Shown: in pieces, positions 26,744 to 33,911 of the stretch
How positions within the stretch are numbered: position 1 is the first letter of the stretch
Layout of the letters: every line of letters starts with the position of its first letter
Origin: Lachnoclostridium sp.
Lineage (GTDB): Bacteria; Bacteroidota; Bacteroidia; Bacteroidales; Muribaculaceae
Assembly: GCA_023667185.1 (NCBI GenBank)
Contig: JAMPAP010000011.1
Coordinates: forward strand, 1-33,922
Length of the DNA: 33,922 bases
Direction of reading: 5' to 3'
Translations under genes and position numbers: made by a program
The notes under the pieces: generated by a model
Told to the model about the DNA's origin: nothing
Database searches by the model: none
Seen by the model: the letters and a program-made list of their open reading frames with translations, nothing else

Positions 26744-27247
26744 ACATTGTGTTTATAATCTGCAAAGTTAATAATTTTCATTGTAAAATTACTGATGAAA
26801 ATGTCAAAAAGCTATAATATATGTGTATTAATAACTCTATGACAACTAATTTGGATAATCTCTCCTGATGAGGTATATGATAAAAGGGATGGAAAAAGCA
26901 AGAAAAAGTTGTTGAATGTTATCTACAGTTATTGACATGGTTTTATACATCGTTGTTAACACAGGTATTTCAGCTTTATTTTCAAGCCATTGACACTGAA
27001 ATGAATGACAATATAATATCAACAATGAAATATACACTTTATCAACATACTAAAACATTATATATCAATGATATAAATGGTTTATTAACATAGTGTTTAA
27101 AATTAATGTAAACACAATGTAGAATAAATGATAGTAATAAGTGAATTAACATATAATTCTACAAATTATAAACATCATAATAAGTTGATATATAATAGAT
27201 AAACATAGTTATAAACACCATGTCAATAACCTCTGTAAACACCATGT
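26744..27247. repeat. Five copies of the 12-mer TAAACACnATGT
   Basis: Minus-strand copies lie at 26744-26755 and 27088-27099; plus-strand copies at 27109-27120, 27212-27223 and 27236-27247. The eighth base varies (A, T, A, C, C). Two of the copies directly overlap weak DnaA-like boxes (26750-26758, 27209-27217). Confidence 0.8.
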
Positions 27248-27315
27248 AAAGAAAGAGGAATGTATCTTTTCTATGGAAATGAGTATCCACAGTATATGTG
27301 CAAAAATCAAATTAG

Positions 27316-27330
27316 AGCCTCGACGAGGCT
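27316..27330. repeat. Small perfect palindrome AGCCTCG-A-CGAGGCT
   Basis: Seven-base arms around a single A, between the oriC-like region and the FKBP terminator. It recalls the stem of the REP-like hairpins at 11996 but lacks their GGA loop and GTTGT flank, so I do not count it as a copy. Confidence 0.5.
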
Positions 27331-27360
27331 ATATAGTCAGTGATAGTTTTGCCGGATGCA

Positions 27361-27401
27361 CAATAAAAAAAGCCGACCCGGGGCGCGGGCTCCGGGTCGG
27401 C
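27361..27401 (-). terminator. Rho-independent terminator after the FKBP lipoprotein gene
   Basis: GCCGACCCGG (27372-27381) pairs perfectly with CCGGGTCGGC (27392-27401). On the minus strand the hairpin is followed by a T run (complement of 27365-27371). It lies 22 bases beyond the FKBP stop codon. Confidence 0.92.
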
Positions 27402-27423
27402 ATATTTTATAGGGGGGAAGTTA

Positions 27424-28335
27424 TTATTCTTCGGGGGTAACATCGAGTACTTCTACATCAAATACGAGGGTCGCCATAGGGGGAATGCCTGCGGCAGGAA
27501 CGCCTTCAACTCCGTAAGCGAGGTTGCCGGGGATGATGAGGGTGTACTGTCCGCCTTTCTGCATCATCTCAAGACCTTCGCCGAAACCGGGAACTACACT
27601 GCCGGGAGTGAATGTAGCGTTGTCGCTGCTGTCAAATTCAGTACCGTCAACGAGTTTGCCGGTGTATTTAACAGTGGCATGACCTCTACGACCTACCTTT
27701 GCGCCGTTACCTTCTTTCACTACTTTGTAGCTAAGGCCGGAGGGGGTGGTTACGATAGAAGGATCGTCAGCCTTGGCGGCAGTAACATATTTCTCACCAG
27801 CGGCTACATTTTCTTTGGCCTCGGGAGATTCTTCTTTAGCTTTGCGGGCTTCTTCAGCTTTCTTAGCTGCGTCGGCTTCAGCTATCTGGCGGGCGCGCTG
27901 GTTGAGTTCTTCAAATTTAGCCTGGAGGAGCATGAAGGCCTGCTGGTCGATAGTGTCGGCTTTGAAAGCTTTAGCAAATTCCTTCATGAATGCCTTGCGG
28001 TCAACGGGGATACCGGCTTTTTCATACTGGTAAAGGCCGCCGGCGATCTGCATACCGATGTTAAGACCTGAGATATAGCCCTGGTTGGCTGTATCGGCCA
28101 TAACTACTTGTTCGATACCGCGGATGATTTCATCTTTTCTGAAGTGGTCACGCTCAGCTTCGGGCAGTGAGAGATAGTTTTGAGCCCACTGAGCACCCTG
28201 AAGTTCGCCGATAGCGGTGGATAGGGTATCAGCAAAACCTTTGTTGGGGTTAGCTTCAGAGCTTGATGAATTGTTGCATGCTACAAATCCGAGCGACATT
28301 GCGAGCGCTCCGCAAGCAATAAGAATTTTTTTCAT
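27424..28335 (-). CDS. FKBP-type peptidyl-prolyl isomerase, lipoprotein
   Basis: 303 residues. A lipoprotein signal ends in GFVAC (Cys20), so the protein is anchored to a membrane facing the periplasm or surface. Residues about 30-170 form the helical FKBP N-terminal domain, rich in Ala/Lys/Glu toward the end; residues about 195-303 are the catalytic FKBP domain with VKYTGKLVDGTEFDSS, VVPGFGEGLEMMQKGGQYTLIIPGNLAYG and TLVFDVEVLDV. It would catalyse prolyl cis-trans isomerisation and help fold envelope proteins. It lies 22 bases after a cytoplasmic paralogue and ends at a strong terminator. Confidence 0.94.
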   Translation of the reverse strand: MKKILIACGALAMSLGFVACNNSSSSEANPNKGFADTLSTAIGELQGAQWAQNYLSLPEAERDHFRKDEIIRGIEQVVMADTANQGYISGLNIGMQIAGGLYQYEKAGIPVDRKAFMKEFAKAFKADTIDQQAFMLLQAKFEELNQRARQIAEADAAKKAEEARKAKEESPEAKENVAAGEKYVTAAKADDPSIVTTPSGLSYKVVKEGNGAKVGRRGHATVKYTGKLVDGTEFDSSDNATFTPGSVVPGFGEGLEMMQKGGQYTLIIPGNLAYGVEGVPAAGIPPMATLVFDVEVLDVTPEE

Positions 28336-28357
28336 AATAATCTATGTAAGTAAATGT

Positions 28358-28978
28358 TTATTTGATTACCTTGAGAAGTTCTACATCAAAGATAAGAGTA
28401 GCGTTAGGGCCAATCACGCCGCCGGCACCCTGGGGGCCGTAAGCGAGATTAGAGGGGATGAAAAGGCGCCATTTTGAGCCCTCGTTCATGAGCTGGAGAG
28501 CTTCAACCCATCCGGGGATAACCTGAGTAACGCCGAATGTGGCGGGGACGCCGCGGTCAACTGACGAGTCAAATACGGTGCCGTCGATAAGCTTGCCGGT
28601 GTAGTGTACTTCTACACGGTCAGAAGCTGCGGGCTTGGGGCCTTCGCCTTGGGTCAGCACTTCATATTGCAGACCGGAGGGGGTAGTAAACACCTCGGTG
28701 CGCTGGCCATTGTTTTCGAGGAACTCCTTGCCTGACTTTTCGTTGATGGCAGCCATTTCGGCAGCGGCAGCTTCCTGCTTCTTCTGCATTTCAGTAAAGT
28801 AAGCTTGTATTTCAGCTTTAGCCTCGTCGTAAGTCATTTTGGGCTGTGAGCCGTAGAATACTGCAGCTACGCCGTCGGCAAAATCCTGAACATTAAGTTC
28901 GTTAATACCTGAGGCTTTGAAATTGTTGCCCATGCTCATACCGAGAGCATAGCTGATGCGATCAAATTTTTCTTCCAT
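28358..28978 (-). CDS. FKBP-type peptidyl-prolyl isomerase, FklB-like
   Basis: 206 residues without signal peptide, so probably cytoplasmic. An N-terminal helical dimerisation domain (1-85, beginning FDRISYALGMSMGNNFKASG) precedes the FKBP domain (about 100-206) with VHYTGKLIDGTVFDSS, VIPGWVEALQLMNEGSKWRLFIPSNLAYG and TLIFDVELLKV. It is a paralogue of the following lipoprotein, with which it forms a two-gene operon. Confidence 0.94.
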   Translation of the reverse strand: MEEKFDRISYALGMSMGNNFKASGINELNVQDFADGVAAVFYGSQPKMTYDEAKAEIQAYFTEMQKKQEAAAAEMAAINEKSGKEFLENNGQRTEVFTTPSGLQYEVLTQGEGPKPAASDRVEVHYTGKLIDGTVFDSSVDRGVPATFGVTQVIPGWVEALQLMNEGSKWRLFIPSNLAYGPQGAGGVIGPNATLIFDVELLKVIK

Positions 28979-29004
28979 TTTAAAATAGTATTTATAGCGG
29001 TGTG

Positions 29005-29012
29005 CAAAGTTA
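29005..29012 (-). promoter_or_regulatory. -7 box for the FKBP pair
   Basis: TAACTTTG on the minus strand fits TAnnTTTG, about 27 bases before the start codon, in an AT-rich spacer. No TTG is seen at the -33 distance. Confidence 0.45.
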
Positions 29013-29103
29013 TAGTAAAAAATGTGGCTTTTATTAAGTTTTTTAATAAAAATTATTAAATGTCCTATTATCCTATAACTTATATAACACCGGCGGGAGG
29101 CAA

Positions 29104-29715
29104 TTAGTTCTGCGCAAATTGCGAAAGTCGAGCCAGATATTTGCCAATGATGTCAAATTCGATGTTTACGCGGTCGCCCGGGCGGATGGCATGGAAGTTG
29201 GTATGCTCCATAGTGTAAGGTATGATGGCTACCGAGAAAGCGTCGCGCTCTGAATCGCAAACGGTGAGGCTTACGCCGTTGACCGTCACAGAGCCCTTCT
29301 CTACGGTGACGTAACCCTTGGCAGCGAGGGCGGGATCCACATCATAGCGGAAGCGGAAATAGCTGCTGCCTTCCACCTCAGTGACGCTTTCGCATACGGC
29401 AGTGGTGTCGACGTGACCCTGCACGATATGTCCGTCGAGCCGGCCGTCAATGCGCATCGAGCGCTCGAGATTCACTTCCGAGCCTTCGCGGAGCTGGCCG
29501 AGATTGCTGCGGTCAAGAGTCTCGCGTATAGCTGTCACGGTGTAAGTGTCATCCTCGTTGAGCGACACCACGGTAAGACACACTCCATTGTGAGCAACGC
29601 TCTGATCGATAGATAATTCGTTGACAAACGAGCACTTCACGTCAATATCTATATTGCCGCCTGATTCTCTTACAGCCATTACCTTGGCTGCTTCTTCTAC
29701 TATTCCTGAAAACAT
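29104..29715 (-). CDS. ribE: Riboflavin synthase
   Basis: Converts two 6,7-dimethyl-8-ribityllumazine molecules to riboflavin. The start at 29715 (MFSGIVEEAAK) is the family's canonical beginning; the upstream in-frame codons to 29739 run into the promoter. 203 residues form two tandem lumazine-binding domains: the first with MFSGIVEE, VAHNGVCLTVV and DGHIVQGHVDTTA, the second with GSVTVNGVSLTVC and PYTMEHTNF. No other rib gene is nearby and no FMN riboswitch is visible upstream. It is a single-gene unit divergent from DUF3737. Confidence 0.95.
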   Translation of the reverse strand: MFSGIVEEAAKVMAVRESGGNIDIDVKCSFVNELSIDQSVAHNGVCLTVVSLNEDDTYTVTAIRETLDRSNLGQLREGSEVNLERSMRIDGRLDGHIVQGHVDTTAVCESVTEVEGSSYFRFRYDVDPALAAKGYVTVEKGSVTVNGVSLTVCDSERDAFSVAIIPYTMEHTNFHAIRPGDRVNIEFDIIGKYLARLSQFAQN

Positions 29716-29736
29716 ATTAGTAAGTGATTTTTGATG

Positions 29737-29767
29737 CAAAATTACAATTCCGGGATTGTTTTCGCAA
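29737..29767 (-). promoter_or_regulatory. Promoter of ribE
   Basis: TTG (29765-29767), 20 bases, then TAATTTTG (29737-29744) on the minus strand: a good match to the Bacteroidota consensus. The leader is about 15-20 bases, too short for a riboswitch. Confidence 0.65.
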
Positions 29768-29784
29768 CATATTCAGATAATTTG

Positions 29785-29792
29785 TAACTTTG
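29785..29792 (+). promoter_or_regulatory. -7 box for the DUF3737-patB-MATE operon
   Basis: TAACTTTG fits TAnnTTTG, about 50 bases before the DUF3737 start. Back to back with the ribE promoter. No -33 TTG at the ideal distance. Confidence 0.45.
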
Positions 29793-29843
29793 CGCAGAAT
29801 TTAGTGTTATAAGAAATATAACACTTATAAGATTCAAAATATC

Positions 29844-30698
29844 ATGAAAGTAATCAAAGACAAGGAATATGAAGGAGAGCGTCCGCTCTTTGGTGAGCAT
29901 GATCTCCGGCTTGAAAATGTAATAATCCACACGGGCGAATCGGCGCTGAAGCGATGCCGCAACATCGAGGCTGTCGACTGCCGGTTTGAAGGGAAATATC
30001 CTTTCTGGCATGTAGATGGCTTCAGGATAGAAAAATGCCTGTTCACCCCCGGGGCACGTGCCGCACTGTGGTACTCTCGTGGACTGTATATGATGGATAC
30101 ACTTGTGGAGGCTCCCAAGATGTTTCGCGATATGGATGATATCACGCTTGAAAATGTGGTGATGAAGGATGCGCAAGAGACTATGTGGCACTGCAGCAAT
30201 ATCCACATGAATCATGTGGAGATGCATAATGCTGACTATCTTTTCATGCACTGCGAGAATATCCGTATCAGCAATTATCTCCAGCATGGCAACTACTCAT
30301 TCCAGTATACTAAGAATGTGGAGATAGCTGATGCTGAGATTCACTCCAAGGATGCTTTCTGGAACACGGAAAATGTCACCGTGCGCGATTCGTCGCTGTC
30401 AGGCGAATATCTCGGCTGGCATTCTCACGGATTGCATCTGATCAATTGCCATATCTCCGGCACTCAGCCGCTCTGCTACTGCCATGACCTGGTGATGGAA
30501 AATTGCACCTTTGATCCTGATTGTGACCTTGCGTTTGAGGACTCGACACTCCGGGCCACGCTGACTTCGCCCGTGACGAGTATCAAGAATCCCCGCTCGG
30601 GCGTGATACGCGTTCCATCAGTGGGTGAAGTGATCATTGACGATAATATTCTCGCTCCGGCTGATTGTAAAATCATTACTGATGAAGGCGCTCTTTGA
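29844..30698 (+). CDS. DUF3737 family protein, parallel beta-helix-like
   Basis: 284 residues made of short repeated turns such as FRIEKCLF, ITLENVVMKDA, IHMNHVEMHNA, ENIRISNYLQ and VEIADAEIHS, the regular pattern of a right-handed parallel beta-helix. No signal peptide is seen, so it is probably cytoplasmic. The DUF3737 family has no assigned reaction. It overlaps the start of the C-S lyase gene by 17 bases, so the two are translationally linked. Such proteins are found with PLP lyase and MATE genes in some gut bacteria, by my recollection only. Confidence 0.85.
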   Translation: MKVIKDKEYEGERPLFGEHDLRLENVIIHTGESALKRCRNIEAVDCRFEGKYPFWHVDGFRIEKCLFTPGARAALWYSRGLYMMDTLVEAPKMFRDMDDITLENVVMKDAQETMWHCSNIHMNHVEMHNADYLFMHCENIRISNYLQHGNYSFQYTKNVEIADAEIHSKDAFWNTENVTVRDSSLSGEYLGWHSHGLHLINCHISGTQPLCYCHDLVMENCTFDPDCDLAFEDSTLRATLTSPVTSIKNPRSGVIRVPSVGEVIIDDNILAPADCKIITDEGAL

Positions 30699-31842
30699 CA
30701 CTCCGGTCAGTCGTCGCGGCACCGGCTCAATGAAGTGGGACGAATACGGCGACGCTGATAATGTGATAGAAATGTGGGTGGCCGACATGGACTTGCGGTC
30801 GCCTGACTGTATAGTCGATGCCCTCCTCCGCCGTGTTGAGCATGGCATTTTCGGATATACGGCTGTCGACGGCAGCTTCTATGATGCATTGTGCGGATGG
30901 TTCAGCCGCCGTCATCACTGGGATATTGATCGCCGAAAGGTGATTTACACCTCGGGGGTGGTTCCGGCTATTTCAGCAATCATTAAGGCTATCACCCGCC
31001 CGGGCGATGCTGTGGCGGTGATGACTCCGGCTTACAACTGCTTTTTCTCCTCGATACGCAATAATGGCTGCCGCCTCAGCGATGTGCCTATGCTGATGAC
31101 TGATGATGGTTACCGTATCGACTTTGAAGCACTTGACGCGGCGCTTTCGGATGATCGCACCCCGCTGCTCATACTCTGCAATCCTCATAACCCCGGAGGC
31201 CGAGTATGGAGCCGGGATGAGTTGCAGCGCGTAGCCGAGATCGCGGCCTCTCACTCTACATTTGTCATTTCTGACGAGATACACTGCGAGCTCACTTTCC
31301 CCGGCGTGGACTATACACCCTTTGCGCCGGTAGCCGATGGATATGCGTTGAAATATGCCACCTGTGTATCGCCGAGCAAAGCTTTCAATACGGCAGGACT
31401 GCAGATAGCATGCATTGTAACATCTGATGCCGACACGCGCCGCCGCGTTGACCGTGCCATCAACGATAATGAGGTGTGTGACGTCAATCCCTTCGGAGTT
31501 ATTGGTCTCAAGGCCGCCTACAATGAGGGCGGGGAGTGGCTCGATGCGCTGCGGGTATATCTGCATGACAATTACCTCCGTCTGGCCCGATTTATAGATG
31601 AAAACAGCCAGCTTGGTTGGAAACTCACCCCTATGGAGGGCACTTACCTCGCATGGGTCAACACCACCCTGTCAGAGAAAGATGGCGACACTACGGCGCG
31701 GCTGCTTCTCGACCGGGCCGGAATCAGAGTCAGCTCGGGCACGAGCTATGGCCCCGGTGGTGAAGACTTCATCCGAATAAACCTCGCCTGCCCGCGCGTC
31801 ACCCTCAAGACTGCCCTTGAACGCATAACAGATATGAAATGA
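30682..31842 (+). CDS. MalY/PatB-type PLP-dependent C-S lyase or aminotransferase (second copy)
   Basis: 386 residues from the ATG at 30682; the frame is open from 30637 but MKALFDTPVSRRGTGSMKW is the family's typical opening. Marks: MWVADMDL, GYTAVDG, CNPHNPGG, SDEIHCEL and K233 in PSKAFN, the PLP lysine. It probably cleaves C-S bonds of cystathionine, cysteine or cysteine conjugates, with substrate unknown. It diverges clearly from the copy at 15171 (for instance CNPHNPGG against CNPHNPIG). The gene lies inside an overlapping operon, 17 bases into DUF3737 and four bases (ATGA) into the MATE gene, which hints that the lyase's substrate or product is handled by the exporter. Confidence 0.9.
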   Translation: MKALFDTPVSRRGTGSMKWDEYGDADNVIEMWVADMDLRSPDCIVDALLRRVEHGIFGYTAVDGSFYDALCGWFSRRHHWDIDRRKVIYTSGVVPAISAIIKAITRPGDAVAVMTPAYNCFFSSIRNNGCRLSDVPMLMTDDGYRIDFEALDAALSDDRTPLLILCNPHNPGGRVWSRDELQRVAEIAASHSTFVISDEIHCELTFPGVDYTPFAPVADGYALKYATCVSPSKAFNTAGLQIACIVTSDADTRRRVDRAINDNEVCDVNPFGVIGLKAAYNEGGEWLDALRVYLHDNYLRLARFIDENSQLGWKLTPMEGTYLAWVNTTLSEKDGDTTARLLLDRAGIRVSSGTSYGPGGEDFIRINLACPRVTLKTALERITDMK

Positions 31843-33251
31843 CGGGCGCTGAGCAACTTCTACTTGATAAGATACGTGACGGTAAGTCGATGAAGCTCGG
31901 CGAGCGGTTGCGCCTTATCGTCATGCTCAGTATTCCGGCCATCCTGGCACAGGTGTCGCTGACGGCTATGTTTTATATCGATGCCTCGATGGTGGGCTCG
32001 CTCGGAGCTGAGGCATCGGCATCGGTGGGACTCGTCACAACCACTACATGGCTGTTCGGCGGACTCTGTTCGGCGGGAGCCACAGCATTTTCCGTGCAGG
32101 TAGCCCACCGGCTCGGGGCGTCAGATCTTGACGGCGCACGCTCGGTGGTGCGGCAGGGCACACTCGCCATCTTCATTTATGGCATGATGCTGATGGCTAC
32201 AGGCGTAGGTATCAGTCCGTTTCTGCCGGGATGGCTCGGCGGAAATGATGATATTGTGGGCGATGCATCGAGTTACTTCCTTATCTATTCGTCATTTCTA
32301 CCCATATATATCCTGAGCTATCTGGCCGGAGGAGTGCTGAGATGCTCAGGCGATATGCGTACACCCAGCGGGCTGAGCATCCTGATGTGTGTGCTCGATG
32401 TGGTGTTTAACTTCTTCCTGATTTTCCCCACGCGGGAGGTGTCACTGCTTGGAGCGTCATTCAATGTCCCGGGTGCGGATATGGGTGTGCAGGGAGCAGC
32501 CCTCGGCACGGGACTTGCCGAGACTGTTACCGCTATCTTGATGACGTGGGTACTGTGGCGACGCTCGCCGCAGATAGATATGCGTGTCCCGGGATCGTTT
32601 GCTATCCGCCGCCCGGTGGTCAGCAAGGCATTTCGTATAGGCGCACCCATGGCTTTGCAGTCGTGTATAATGTGTGGCGCGCAGATTATGTCGACAGTGA
32701 TTGTCGCCCCATTGGGGACAATAGCAATTGCTGCCAACTCATTTGCCATAACGGCCGAGAGCCTCTGCTATATGCCCGGATTCGGCGTGAGTGAAGCCGC
32801 AACGACGATTATCGGCCAATGCGTAGGAGCACGCCGCCGCCGGCTGACTCGCGAACTGGCTTACCTCTGTGTAGGGCTTGGTATGGCCGTGATGGCCGTG
32901 ATGGGCGTGGTGATGTACGGTGCAGCTGACCTCATGATAGGATTTATGACCCCGATTGACGAGATACGCACTCTCGGAGCTTCAATACTCCGCATCGAAG
33001 CCTGGGCCGAGCCGATGTTTGCTGCTGCCATAGTATCGTATGGAGTGTTTGTAGGAGCCGGTGATACACTTATCCCCTCGTGCATGAACTTCGGCAGTAT
33101 ATGGCTCGTCAGGCTCTCGCTTGCCGCGCTGCTTGCACCCACGATGGGTCTCACCGGCGTATGGATCGCCATGGCAGTGGAGCTTACCTTCCGCGGCCTG
33201 ATATTCCTGCTGCGCCTCCGCTCGAGCCGCTGGCTACATAATATAACTTAG
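31839..33251 (+). CDS. MATE-family efflux transporter
   Basis: Cation-coupled exporter of drugs or metabolites. 470 residues with about twelve hydrophobic spans in two similar halves; typical stretches are SIPAILAQVSLTAMFYIDASMVGSLG near the start, a conserved GGVLRCSGDMRTP at the end of the first half, and FRIGAPMALQS and GVSEAATTIIGQCVGA in the second. Its start overlaps the lyase stop by four bases. The substrate cannot be read from the sequence; the neighbour suggests a sulfur-containing compound or a conjugate. No clear terminator was found downstream. Confidence 0.93.
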   Translation: MTGAEQLLLDKIRDGKSMKLGERLRLIVMLSIPAILAQVSLTAMFYIDASMVGSLGAEASASVGLVTTTTWLFGGLCSAGATAFSVQVAHRLGASDLDGARSVVRQGTLAIFIYGMMLMATGVGISPFLPGWLGGNDDIVGDASSYFLIYSSFLPIYILSYLAGGVLRCSGDMRTPSGLSILMCVLDVVFNFFLIFPTREVSLLGASFNVPGADMGVQGAALGTGLAETVTAILMTWVLWRRSPQIDMRVPGSFAIRRPVVSKAFRIGAPMALQSCIMCGAQIMSTVIVAPLGTIAIAANSFAITAESLCYMPGFGVSEAATTIIGQCVGARRRRLTRELAYLCVGLGMAVMAVMGVVMYGAADLMIGFMTPIDEIRTLGASILRIEAWAEPMFAAAIVSYGVFVGAGDTLIPSCMNFGSIWLVRLSLAALLAPTMGLTGVWIAMAVELTFRGLIFLLRLRSSRWLHNIT

Positions 33252-33425
33252 TATGGTGCTACAATAACCGCTAATAAAATCTAACTGCTTAACTGCTGAT
33301 TTATAGAGTATTATCGGATAAAATTAGCATTATAAGTGTCAAAGAATGCTTATCGCCGACACGAAATAATACCTATTATTTGGCAGAACCATCATTCTCA
33401 GGCAAGGATATCTATCTGATACTTA

Positions 33426-33447
33426 GACTCGGAGAGCCGATGTTGTG
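33426..33447 (+). repeat. Third REP-like GGA-loop hairpin
   Basis: GACTC-GGA-GAGCC (33426-33438; one mismatched pair) followed by GATGTTGTG, almost identical in loop and flank to the unit at 11996-12017. Apart from this the stretch 33252-33512 shows no coding sequence. Confidence 0.55.
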
Positions 33448-33512
33448 ATAAAGGCAAAGATTTTCGCATCTCGTTTTTTTCATCACCCGCTTAATAGGCT
33501 GTTAAAATGTTG

Positions 33513-33791
33513 TTATAAATCTTCACCATGAGGCCGATTTAGTTCGTTATCATAGTGCATTGTTACGATATATTTTCCTGCTACTTGTTCTGTAATAGTG
33601 AACCAAACTGGCTTATGTTTGATGGCATTATATAACCCCAAAGTCATATTTGTGAATATTTCTACCTTTTGATCAGTTGTTAAATTCGCCAATTCCTCTT
33701 GATTGTAATTTGATGTTGCATTTTTTAATATTGATGTTTTAAGATTATCTAATTCTTCACCTTCTGGTAATTGGTAAGATGTAAAAGATTG
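33513..33791 (-). pseudogene. 5'-truncated gene remnant, 92 codons
   Basis: The minus strand is open for 92 codons, ending in a TAA at 33513-33515, and encodes a protein-like sequence (…LPEGEELDNLK…, …QKVEIFTNMTLGLYNAI…, …GKYIVTMHYDNELNRPHG…). There is no start codon at its 5' end: an in-frame TGA at 33792-33794 precedes it, and the only internal ATG is near codon 49. Upstream sequence no longer looks coding. The break coincides with the start of a different block at about 33790, so I read it as a gene cut by an insertion. The end loosely recalls YezG/DUF600-type immunity proteins, a weak resemblance. AT-rich. Confidence 0.6.
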
Positions 33792-33850
33792 TCAACTTTG
33801 AGTCGAGAAAAATTTTTAGGATAAGAGAAAGAGAAAAATGAAGTGAAAGA

Positions 33851-33883
33851 TTTGGATTGTGGTGCATAAATTTTGTATATTTG
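33851..33883 (+). promoter_or_regulatory. Promoter near the possible mobile-element end
   Basis: TTTG (33851-33854), 21 bases, then TATATTTG (33876-33883), a good consensus match. It points at the ATG at 33912. Confidence 0.6.
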
Positions 33884-33911
33884 CAGAAGAACCGATAAAA
33901 CGATTTGAACC

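Larger units (their letters stand above)
26560..27360. other. Candidate chromosomal replication origin (oriC)
   Basis: This non-coding AT-rich stretch (between nadA and an FKBP gene) holds near-consensus DnaA boxes one base off TTATCCACA: TTATCTACA at 26695-26703 and 26919-26927, TTATCAACA at 27039-27047, GTATCCACA at 27283-27291, and on the minus strand TTATCCAAA at 26850-26858. Weaker ones (two mismatches) are at 26750-26758 (minus), 27016-27024, 27082-27090, 27166-27174 and 27209-27217. An A/T-only stretch (about 26565-26595) and others could serve as the unwinding element. Five TAAACACnATGT repeats overlap the cluster. Leading-strand composition seems to flip here. No dnaA is in the window; origins apart from dnaA are known in Bacteroidota. 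This is inferred from sequence pattern only. Confidence 0.6.

Noticed and set aside
26846-27037. 63-codon open frame in the oriC-like region
   Set aside because: Overlaps two DnaA-like boxes, has no promoter or family resemblance, and is of a length expected by chance in AT-rich DNA.
27316-27330. Fourth REP-like unit
   Set aside because: The stem is similar but the GGA loop and the GTTGT flank are absent.
29716-29843. FMN riboswitch before ribE
   Set aside because: The predicted leader is under about 20 bases and none of the conserved RFN-element blocks is visible.
29742-30287. 181-codon open frame on the minus strand
   Set aside because: Antisense to DUF3737 and running through two opposing promoters; no protein-like features.
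30973-31566. 197-codon open frame on the minus strand
   Set aside because: Antisense to the second MalY/PatB-type gene.
33320-33360. Terminator after the MATE gene
   Set aside because: Only a 6-base stem (AGCATT/AATGCT) with a 13-base loop and no T run.
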